This document shows positions 1-6,678 of a stretch of DNA of 6,678 bases, one piece after another. Position numbers and translations under genes: made by a program. This DNA comes from Archangiaceae bacterium. Its GTDB lineage: Bacteria > Myxococcota > Myxococcia > Myxococcales > Myxococcaceae. The notes under the pieces were generated by a model. That model made no database searches. It saw nothing but the letters and a program-made list of their open reading frames with translations, and was not told the origin of the DNA. How positions within the stretch are numbered: the stretch's first letter is position 1; the number at the start of each line of letters is the position of its first letter. Where the stretch lies: assembly GCA_023248915.1 (NCBI GenBank), contig JAHFDQ010000359.1, positions 1 through 6,678 on the forward strand, written 5' to 3'.

Positions 1-13
1 TGGGGGTTCCTGT
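1..13 (-). promoter_or_regulatory. Probable ribosome binding site of the next gene (rpmC expected)
   Basis: Just after the rplP stop codon the minus strand reads ACAGGAACCCCCA to the window edge. AGGAA at 7-11 is a Shine-Dalgarno core like those of the neighbouring genes. If the A at position 1 is the first base of an ATG, the spacing is 5 nt, which matches the 4-7 nt seen at most other junctions here. In the conserved S10 order the next gene is rpmC (L29). Its identity is inferred from gene order only, because no coding sequence is in the window. Confidence 0.5.
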
Positions 14-433
14 CTAGATCGACTGCTCGGCCCGGTGGACGATGCGGGTCATCACCGGCAGCTTCGCCTGGGCCAGCTTCAAGGCCGTGTGGGCGATTTC
101 CTTCGTCATGCCTTCCATCTCGTACAGAATGCGGCCCGGCTTCACCACCGCGACGTAGTACTCGACGCCGCCCTTTCCGGTGCCCATACGGGTCTCGGCG
201 GGCTTCTTGGTGATGGGCTTGTCCGGGAAGACGCGAATCCAGATCTTCCCGCCGCGCTTGACGTAGCGGGTCATCGCGACCCGGGCCGCTTCGATCTGGC
301 GCGAGGTCAGCCAGCCCGGCTGAAGGCTCATCAGGCCGAACTCGCCGAACGACAGGTCGCAGCCGCGGTACGCCTTCCCAGGCGTCCGGCCCTTGTGCAT
401 CTTGCGGTGCTTTTGACGTGAAGGCTGAAGCAT
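14..433 (-). CDS. rplP: 50S ribosomal protein L16
   Basis: Large-subunit protein L16 helps organise the A-site region and the central protuberance side of the 50S subunit. The 139-residue product is full length for the family (about 136-140). It opens with the typical MLQPSRQKHRKMHKGR and carries the conserved IWIRVFPDKPIT stretch at about 64-75 and the glycine/basic TRMGTGKG loop at 81-88. Arg82 of that loop corresponds to the arginine that some bacteria hydroxylate. The C-terminal tail (TRIVHRAEQSI) is family-specific and unremarkable. The ATG at 431-433 is preceded by GAGGAA at 439-444, spacing 5 nt. It follows rpsC by 15 nt and ends in TAG. Identity is certain from sequence similarity and gene order. 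Confidence 0.98.
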   Translation of the reverse strand: MLQPSRQKHRKMHKGRTPGKAYRGCDLSFGEFGLMSLQPGWLTSRQIEAARVAMTRYVKRGGKIWIRVFPDKPITKKPAETRMGTGKGGVEYYVAVVKPGRILYEMEGMTKEIAHTALKLAQAKLPVMTRIVHRAEQSI

Positions 434-448
434 CGTGGTTCCTCGTGA

Positions 449-1108
<660 letters not shown>

Positions 1109-1128
1109 CGTTCTCTCCTCGCGAAAAA

Positions 1129-1485
1129 TCAGCTCTTCTTGGACTTGGACTCGTCGGCCAGCACCACGTGCACATGGCTCGACTTCTTCTTGACCGGCGT
1201 CGCCCGCCCCATCGCCCGCGCCAGGAAGCGCCGCACCGACGCGCCCTGGTCGACCGAGATCGTCTTCACGAACAGCCGGTCGACGTCGACCTGGCCCTTC
1301 GACTGGTCGGTCGCGTTCGCCACCGCGCTGCGAATCAGCTTCGCCACCGGCACCGCCGCCGCCCGCTTTGTGAACTTCAAGATGTTGAGCGCCGCCTCGA
1401 CCGGCTTGCCCCGGACGAGCGACGCCACCACCGCCACCTTGCGGGGCGCCATGCGCAGGTTCCTCAGGTGTGCTGTCGATTCCAT
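1129..1485 (-). CDS. rplV: 50S ribosomal protein L22
   Basis: L22 binds 23S rRNA early in assembly, and its long beta-hairpin lines the peptide exit tunnel, where macrolide-resistance changes occur in other species. The 118 residues include the typical N-terminal segment LRMAPRKVAVVASLVRGKPVEAA (only short parts are diagnostic: RMAPRK at 11-16 and VRGKPVEAA at 24-32). The tunnel hairpin runs about 80-105 (GASVRRFLARAMGRATPVKK) and the VHVVLA strand follows. A lysine/serine-rich tail (DESKSKKS) makes it a few residues longer than the common 110-residue form. Start ATG at 1483-1485, with AAGGAA at 1491-1496, spacing 5 nt; this site shares bases with the rpsS stop codon. Gap to rpsS 9 nt. Confidence 0.97.
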   Translation of the reverse strand: MESTAHLRNLRMAPRKVAVVASLVRGKPVEAALNILKFTKRAAAVPVAKLIRSAVANATDQSKGQVDVDRLFVKTISVDQGASVRRFLARAMGRATPVKKKSSHVHVVLADESKSKKS

Positions 1486-1494
1486 GGACGTTCC

Positions 1495-1788
1495 TTACTT
1501 GGCCGGGCCGGCGGGCTTGGCGACCTTCTTCTCGGCCGAGTGGCCGATGAAGGTGCGGGTCGGGCTGAACTCGCCCAGCTTGTGGCCGACCATGTTCTCG
1601 GTCACGAAGACCGGAACGAACTTGCGGCCGTTGTGCACCGCGAAGGTGTGCCCGACGAACTCGGGCAGAATCGTCGACCGGCGCGACCAGGTCTTGACCA
1701 CCTTCTTCTGGTTGGCCTTCGACATCGACTCGACCTTCGAGGCGAGGTGCTTGTCGACGAACGGACCCTTCTTGATTGAACGAGCCAT
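1495..1788 (-). CDS. rpsS: 30S ribosomal protein S19
   Basis: S19 sits in the head of the 30S subunit, forms a complex with S13 and contacts the A-site tRNA and intersubunit bridges. The 97-residue product starts MARSIKKGPFVDKHL, as usual for the family. It has the conserved core TWSRRSTILPEFVGHTFAVHNG split around 33-54, the VGHKLGEFSPTRTF signature at about 67-80, and an Ala/Pro/Lys tail. Position 81 is Ile in RTFIGH, where Arg, Lys or His is more common; this is a mild variant. The ATG at 1786-1788 follows GAGGAA (1793-1798) by 4 nt. That site overlaps the rplB TAG stop. Length and order leave no doubt about identity. Confidence 0.98.
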   Translation of the reverse strand: MARSIKKGPFVDKHLASKVESMSKANQKKVVKTWSRRSTILPEFVGHTFAVHNGRKFVPVFVTENMVGHKLGEFSPTRTFIGHSAEKKVAKPAGPAK

Positions 1789-1797
1789 GCGGTTCCT

Positions 1798-2643
1798 CTA
1801 CTGGCTGCGGACGCCCTGACGGCGGCCCGAGATGATGAACTTGTCGGTGCGCTTGTTGCGGCGCGTGGTGAGCCCCTTGGTCTTCTGACCCCACGGCGAC
1901 ACCGGGTGCGGGTTGCCCTGCCCTGACTTGCCTTCGCCGCCGCCGTGCGGGTGGTCGACCGGGTTCATCGCCACGCCGCGCACCGTGGGCCGAATGCCCA
2001 GCCAGCGGCTTTTTCCCGCCTTGCCCACCCGGATGATCTCGTGGTCGATGTTGCCCAGCTGCCCGATGGTGGCCCGGCAGTTGATCAGCACCTTGCGCAC
2101 CGCGCCCGACGGCAGGCGCACCTGCGCGTACTCGCCTTCCTTCGCCATCAGCTGGCCCCAAGAACCGGCCGAGCGGATCATCTGCGACCCGCGCCCGGGC
2201 TTGAGCTCGATGTTGTGAATCACCGTGCCCACCGGGATGTTCTGCAGCGGCAGCGCGTTGCCGGGCCGGATGTCGGCCGTGGGGCCGGTGTGCAGCGTAT
2301 CGCCTACCACCAGCCCGACCGGCGCGAGGATGTAGCGCTTCTCGCCGTCTGCGTAGTGCAACAGCGCGATGTTCGCGGTGCGGTTCGGGTCGTACTCGAT
2401 GGTCGCCACCCGGGCCGGCACGGCGTCCTTGTCCAGGCGTTTGAAATCGATGACGCGGTAGCGGCGCTTGTGGCCTCCGCCCTGGTGCCGGCGGGTGATG
2501 TGGCCGTGCACGTTGCGCCCGCCCGAGCGCTTGATGGCCTCGGTCAGCCCCTTCTCGGGCCGGTCACGGGTGATGTCCGAGAAGTCGGACACCGTCATCA
2601 GGCGGCGCGCGGCCGACGTCGGCTTGTATTTCTGAATGCCCAT
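1798..2643 (-). CDS. rplB: 50S ribosomal protein L2
   Basis: L2 is one of the most conserved 50S proteins. It is needed for subunit association and for the structure around the peptidyl transferase centre. The 281-residue product is slightly longer than the usual 273-277. It shows the N-terminal KYKPTSAARR segment, the SGGRNVHGHITRRHQGGGHK region at about 40-59, and the OB-fold/SH3-like RNA-binding core. The hallmark NPVDHPHGGGEGKS is at about 227-240, with the conserved histidines at 231 and 233. The C-terminus contains TRRNKRTDKFI followed by a short extension (SGRRQGVRSQ). The ATG at 2641-2643 directly abuts the rplW stop codon (TAAATG, no gap). Its strong Shine-Dalgarno AAGGAGG lies inside the rplW coding region at 2654-2660, 10 nt from the ATG, so the two genes are probably translationally coupled. 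Confidence 0.99.
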   Translation of the reverse strand: MGIQKYKPTSAARRLMTVSDFSDITRDRPEKGLTEAIKRSGGRNVHGHITRRHQGGGHKRRYRVIDFKRLDKDAVPARVATIEYDPNRTANIALLHYADGEKRYILAPVGLVVGDTLHTGPTADIRPGNALPLQNIPVGTVIHNIELKPGRGSQMIRSAGSWGQLMAKEGEYAQVRLPSGAVRKVLINCRATIGQLGNIDHEIIRVGKAGKSRWLGIRPTVRGVAMNPVDHPHGGGEGKSGQGNPHPVSPWGQKTKGLTTRRNKRTDKFIISGRRQGVRSQ

Positions 2644-2937
2644 TTAGACCGCGCCTCCTTCGAACAGCTCGATCTTGTCGCCCACCTTCAGCGTCACGAT
2701 CGCCTTCTTGAAGTTGGGCCGCTTGCCCATCGACTTGCCGACCCGCTTGATCTTCCCGCGCACGATGTTGGTGCGAACGCCCTCGACCGTGACCTTGAAC
2801 AGCGCCGAGACGGCGTGGGCCACCTCGTGCTTGGTGGCCGCGCGGTCGACGAGGAACGAGTACTGGCGCAGCTTCTCGCGCGCCTTGTCCAGCTTCTCGG
2901 TGATGACCGGGCCCTTGATGACGTTGGTTGGGTGCAT
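2644..2937 (-). CDS. rplW: 50S ribosomal protein L23
   Basis: L23 lies at the exit of the peptide tunnel and is the docking site for trigger factor and the signal recognition particle. The 97 residues match the family length. They show the N-terminal VIKGPVITEKLD (Glu14 of TEK corresponds to the glutamate contacted by trigger factor in E. coli), ATKHEVAHAVSALFKVTVEG at about 34-53, then the basic loop GKIKRVGKSMGKRPNFKKA and the closing strand VTLKVGDKIELFEGG. Start ATG at 2935-2937. AGGAG at 2943-2947 lies 5 nt upstream and shares bases with the rplD TAG stop. The gap to rplD is only 8 nt, and the gene abuts rplB downstream. Confidence 0.98.
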   Translation of the reverse strand: MHPTNVIKGPVITEKLDKAREKLRQYSFLVDRAATKHEVAHAVSALFKVTVEGVRTNIVRGKIKRVGKSMGKRPNFKKAIVTLKVGDKIELFEGGAV

Positions 2938-2945
2938 GACTGCTC

Positions 2946-3593
2946 CTAGGCCTTGCCCGCCCGGGCCTTGCCGACGAGGGCGCCTTCGATCGCCTTCGCG
3001 TCGGCCGAGGTCAGTACGAGGTTCTTCCGCCGCAGCACCGCCTCGAGGTTCAGCCCTTCGGGGGGCAGCACGTCGAACCGTTCGAGGTTGCGCACCGCGC
3101 GGTGCAGCTTCAGGTTCTTCGCCTCGTCGATCACCAGGGCGTTCTCGAGCTTCAGCCGGGTGGTGAGCACCTTCAGGGCCTTGGTCGTCTTGCCCTCGGG
3201 CAATTCGAAGTCCTTGACGATGACGAGCGACTTCTCGCGAGCGCGCAAGGAAAGGACGGCCTTCAAGGCGCCCTTCCGGACCTTCTTCGGAGGCCGGTAG
3301 GTGTAGTCGCGGGGCTTCGGCCCCATGGCCTTGCCGCCGCCGACCCAGTGCGAGGCGCGAATCGACCCCTGGCGAGCGCGGCCGGTGCCCTTCTGCTTCC
3401 AGGGCTTCTTGCCGCCGCCGGAAACCAGCGAGCTGTTCTTCACCGCCACCGTGCCCGCGCGGCGGTTGATCTGCTGAGCCTTCGCCACCTCGTAGAAGAG
3501 GTTGGGGTTGGGTTCGGCGCCGAAGACGTCGTCGGAGAGCTCGATCTCCGAGACCTTCTTCATGTCCAGATCGACTACGTTGAATTTCGCCAT
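2946..3593 (-). CDS. rplD: 50S ribosomal protein L4
   Basis: L4 binds domain I of 23S rRNA. Its long internal loop reaches into the exit tunnel beside L22. In some gammaproteobacteria free L4 also represses the S10 operon; nothing here shows that this applies. The 215-residue product begins MAKFNVVDLD. The tunnel loop is clear, with KKPWKQKGTGRARQGS at about 62-77 followed by HWVGGGKAMGPKPRDY at 82-97. A Rossmann-like C-terminal part follows (LVIVKDFELPEGKTTKAL; NALVIDEAKN; KNLVLTSADAKAIE). Start ATG at 3591-3593 with GGAGG at 3601-3605, spacing 7 nt. The upstream neighbour is rpsJ, only 31 nt away. In most bacteria rplC (L3) lies between the two, and it is absent here. Confidence 0.98.
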   Translation of the reverse strand: MAKFNVVDLDMKKVSEIELSDDVFGAEPNPNLFYEVAKAQQINRRAGTVAVKNSSLVSGGGKKPWKQKGTGRARQGSIRASHWVGGGKAMGPKPRDYTYRPPKKVRKGALKAVLSLRAREKSLVIVKDFELPEGKTTKALKVLTTRLKLENALVIDEAKNLKLHRAVRNLERFDVLPPEGLNLEAVLRRKNLVLTSADAKAIEGALVGKARAGKA

Positions 3594-3610
3594 GACCTTG
3601 CCTCCGGTCG

Positions 3611-3625
3611 GCCGCGCGGGGCGGC
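3611..3625 (-). repeat. Small GC hairpin between rpsJ and rplD
   Basis: The mRNA-sense strand reads GCCGC-CCCGC-GCGGC, a 5-bp perfect stem with a 5-nt loop. It begins on the last base of the rpsJ TAG stop and ends 5 nt before the rplD GGAGG. No U-tract follows, so it is not a terminator. In such GC-rich DNA a stem this short may be chance. It is recorded because it fills most of the short junction where rplC would be expected. Confidence 0.3.
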
Positions 3626-3933
3626 TACGACTTGATCTCCACGTCCACGCCGGCGGACAAGTCCAGCTTCATCAGCGCGTCCAGCGTCTGCTGGGTGGGC
3701 TCGAGAATGTCGAGCATGCGCTTGTGGGTACGAATCTCGAACTGCTCGCGGCTCTTCTTGTCCACGTGCGGCGACCGCAGCACGGTGAACTTGTTGATCC
3801 GGGTCGGAAGCGGGATCGGGCCGGCCACCTTGGCGCCTGTGCGCCGGGCCGTCTCGACGATCTCTCCCGCGCTCTGATCCAAGAGCTTCGAGTCGTACGC
3901 CTTCAGCCGGATTCGAATCTTCTGTGTCGCCAT
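3625..3933 (-). CDS. rpsJ: 30S ribosomal protein S10 (NusE)
   Basis: S10 belongs to the 30S head. As NusE it also bridges ribosome and RNA polymerase through NusG and pairs with NusB in rRNA antitermination. The 102-residue product is standard length. It starts MATQKIRIRLKAYDSKLLDQ and contains GPIPLPTRINKFTVLRSPHV at about 38-57, then DKKSREQFEIRTHKR, which includes the extended-loop and family-signature region. It closes with LDLSAGVDVEIKS. The ATG at 3931-3933 is preceded by GAAGGAA at 3940-3946, spacing 6 nt. It is the first gene of the S10 block and lies behind a 179-nt gap from fusA. Both of its usual neighbours are missing: tuf upstream and rplC downstream. Confidence 0.98.
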   Translation of the reverse strand: MATQKIRIRLKAYDSKLLDQSAGEIVETARRTGAKVAGPIPLPTRINKFTVLRSPHVDKKSREQFEIRTHKRMLDILEPTQQTLDALMKLDLSAGVDVEIKS

Positions 3934-3961
3934 TCGTAGTTCCTTCTGCCGCGCGTCACGA

Positions 3962-3980
3962 GACCCGAGAACGACCCGAG
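3962..3980. repeat. Tandem 8-bp direct repeat in the rpsJ leader
   Basis: GACCCGAG occurs at 3962-3969 and again, identically, at 3973-3980, with AAC between the copies. The period is 11 bp, about one helical turn. It lies 29-47 nt upstream of the rpsJ start codon, inside the presumed 5' leader. One-turn spacing is compatible with a protein-binding site, but two copies of an 8-mer in GC-rich DNA could be chance. Confidence 0.4.
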
Positions 3981-4021
3981 CTGCTGGTTGTCACAGAACC
4001 GTGAAGCGAAGGGGGGCGGCT

Positions 4022-4049
4022 CTTAACACTGGGACGCCCCGGATTGCAA
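4022..4049 (-). promoter_or_regulatory. Weak candidate promoter for the S10 block
   Basis: On the minus strand TTGCAA (4044-4049) and GTTAAG (4022-4027) are separated by 16 nt. They match the sigma-70-type -35 at 4 of 6 and -10 at 3 of 6 positions. This is one of the few A/T-richer patches in the 179-nt fusA-rpsJ gap. It would give a leader of roughly 80 nt before rpsJ. No terminator-like stem with a U-run is seen between fusA and rpsJ, so read-through from fusA is equally likely. Consensus matching is weak evidence in a GC-rich genome. Confidence 0.25.
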
Positions 4050-4063
4050 CTGCCAGACTCCCC

Positions 4064-4093
4064 TTATTCGATGATTTCGGCCACTGCGCTCAT
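4064..4093 (-). pseudogene. Possible 3' remnant of tuf (EF-Tu), or a 9-codon small ORF
   Basis: Twenty nt past the fusA stop the minus strand contains ATG at 4091-4093 and a short frame, MSAVAEIIE, ending in TAA (4064-4066). The closing VAEIIE-stop resembles the usual EF-Tu C-terminus, which in many bacteria ends GAGVV followed by a residue or two and then I/V-I/L-E. This is exactly where the 3' end of tuf lies in the common fusA-tuf-rpsJ order, and on the same strand. The frame continues upstream without EF-Tu similarity (TEPVGKEP) into the fusA 3' end, as a deletion junction would. Alternatively it is a tiny leader ORF: AAGGAG at 4097-4102 precedes the ATG, but only 3 nt away, closer than is usual. 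The match is short, so this call is tentative. Confidence 0.4.
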
Positions 4094-4112
4094 GGGCTCC
4101 TTGCCGACGGGT

Positions 4113-6203
<2,091 letters not shown>

Positions 6204-6220
6204 CGAAGAACTCGGAACGA

Positions 6221-6240
6221 GCCGGGGGATTGTCCCCGGC
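6221..6240 (-). promoter_or_regulatory. GC hairpin in the fusA leader
   Basis: The mRNA-sense strand reads GCCGGGG-ACAATC-CCCCGGC, a perfect 7-bp stem with a 6-nt loop. It lies 17 nt upstream of the fusA ATG and 6 nt downstream of AGGAGG. There is no U-tract, so it is not an intrinsic terminator. It could shorten the effective distance between the upstream AGGAGG and the start codon, though about 23 nt would still remain unpaired. It could also serve as a site for translational control or mRNA processing. The structure is seen directly; the function is inferred. Confidence 0.5.
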
Positions 6241-6246
6241 GACCGA

Positions 6247-6252
6247 CCTCCT
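6247..6252 (-). promoter_or_regulatory. Displaced perfect Shine-Dalgarno-like AGGAGG upstream of fusA
   Basis: AGGAGG lies 43 nt upstream of the fusA start codon, much too far for ordinary initiation. No ATG, GTG or TTG follows it at usable spacing. The 20 nt immediately before the fusA ATG contain only weak purine matches. Most other complete genes in the window have a clear site 4-10 nt upstream, so this arrangement stands out. Confidence 0.45.
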
Positions 6253-6298
6253 GGCGAATGTCAAAGAGCCTGAATTCGGAACTGCGACGGCGGTTGTC

Positions 6299-6678
6299 TT
6301 ACCAGCGGTAGTGCGCGAAGGCCTTGTTGGCTTCCGCCATCTTGTGCGTGTCTTCGCGCTTCTTCACCGCGTTGCCGCGGTTGTTGGCGGCGTCCATGAT
6401 CTCGCCGGCCAGCTTCTCTTCCATCGTCTTCTCGCCACGACCCTTCGAGAAGGTGATCAGCCAGCGCATGCCCAGCGCCACGCGGCGGTCCTGGCGGACC
6501 TCGACCGGCACCTGGTAAGTGGCGCCGCCCACGCGGCGAGACTTCACCTCGAGGCTCGGCTTGACGTTGTCGATCGCCTTCTTGAACGTCTTCAGCGGGT
6601 CTTCCTTGCCGCGCTCTTCCACCAGCGCGAAGGCGCCGTAGCAGACGCGCTCGGCAATCGCCTTCTTGCCCTTGCGCA
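6299..6678 (-). CDS. rpsG: 30S ribosomal protein S7 (5' end outside the window)
   Basis: S7 nucleates assembly of the 30S head, contacts the E-site tRNA and in E. coli acts as a translational repressor of the str operon. About 126 of the usual 156 codons are present. The frame enters at the right edge with RKGKKAIAERVCYGAFALVEERG, aligning with the family from about residue 31. It continues through VKSRRVGGATYQVPVEVR, the core helix ALGMRW, and AVKKREDTHKMAEANKAF, ending HYRW-TAA. The C-terminus is complete and of the common short type. Only the N-terminal roughly 30 residues lie outside, so the gene is cut by the window and not broken. It is followed by a 95-nt gap to fusA, longer than most other junctions here. 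Confidence 0.97.
   Translation of the reverse strand, partial: RKGKKAIAERVCYGAFALVEERGKEDPLKTFKKAIDNVKPSLEVKSRRVGGATYQVPVEVRQDRRVALGMRWLITFSKGRGEKTMEEKLAGEIMDAANNRGNAVKKREDTHKMAEANKAFAHYRW

Larger units (their letters stand above)
6208..6282. repeat. 11-nt near-perfect direct repeat bracketing the rpsG-fusA gap
   Basis: GAACTCGGAAC at 6208-6218 and GAATTCGGAAC at 6272-6282 match at 10 of 11 positions, in the same orientation and 64 bp apart. Between them lie the AGGAGG (6247-6252), the hairpin (6221-6240) and a TTGACA hexamer (6259-6264). The coordinates given span both copies and the intervening 53 nt. They could be a duplication footprint, a paired binding site or chance; similarity outside the 11 nt does not extend. 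Confidence 0.4.

Noticed and set aside
1109..2161. Upstream extension of the rpsC frame across rplV, rpsS and part of rplB
   Set aside because: The frame is open only because of high GC. The known S3 N-terminus starts at 1108 next to a good ribosome binding site, and the extension is low-complexity out-of-frame translation of three real genes.
1945..2949. Long plus-strand open frames, including those at 584-1819, 1945-2949, 4044-5003 and 5325-6311
   Set aside because: They lie antisense to certain ribosomal or EF-G genes. Their translations are rich in Arg, His, Leu, Val and Asp in the manner of GC-rich antisense shadows, and no family is recognisable.
3986..4004. Mutually exclusive small stems in the rpsJ leader (GGTT/AACC and TCAC/GTGA), suggestive of an attenuator
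   Set aside because: Both stems are only 4 bp, and there is no terminator stem or U-run. Such pairs are expected by chance.
6229..6264. Promoter reading of TTGACA (6259-6264) with GACAAT as -10 ahead of fusA
   Set aside because: The -35 hexamer is perfect, but the spacing to GACAAT is 24 nt against the normal 16-18, and nothing resembles a -10 at 16-18 nt.

Overview
This is a GC-rich bacterial window in which every recognisable gene lies on the minus strand. It carries the end of the str operon running into the first two thirds of the S10 operon. In transcription order (high to low coordinates) the genes are rpsG (S7, 5' end off the window), fusA (EF-G), rpsJ (S10), rplD (L4), rplW (L23), rplB (L2), rpsS (S19), rplV (L22), rpsC (S3) and rplP (L16). 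The last bases before the left edge hold a ribosome binding site that probably serves rpmC (L29). High GC, the protein sequences and the fused str-S10 layout suggest a Myxococcota-like or other deltaproteobacterial-type organism. That placement is an impression from the sequence, not a search result.

The genes encode core translation machinery: an elongation GTPase plus small- and large-subunit proteins made together. From rpsJ to rplP the genes are separated by 0 to 31 nt, and nearly every one has a purine-rich Shine-Dalgarno sequence. In several cases that site overlaps the upstream stop codon, as expected for one translationally coupled polycistronic mRNA. The two larger gaps are rpsG-fusA (95 nt) and fusA-rpsJ (179 nt).

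No new defence, mobile or metabolic system is visible; the proteins are ordinary. The odd points concern gene content and leaders. (1) tuf, usual between fusA and rpsJ, is absent, but a short frame ending VAEIIE-stop at its expected 3' end looks like the last codons of an EF-Tu gene. (2) rplC (L3), usual between rpsJ and rplD, is absent, with only 31 nt there. (3) fusA has no close Shine-Dalgarno sequence. A perfect AGGAGG lies 43 nt upstream of its ATG, followed by a 7-bp GC hairpin, inside a gap bracketed by an 11-nt near-perfect direct repeat. (4) rpsC starts with TTG.
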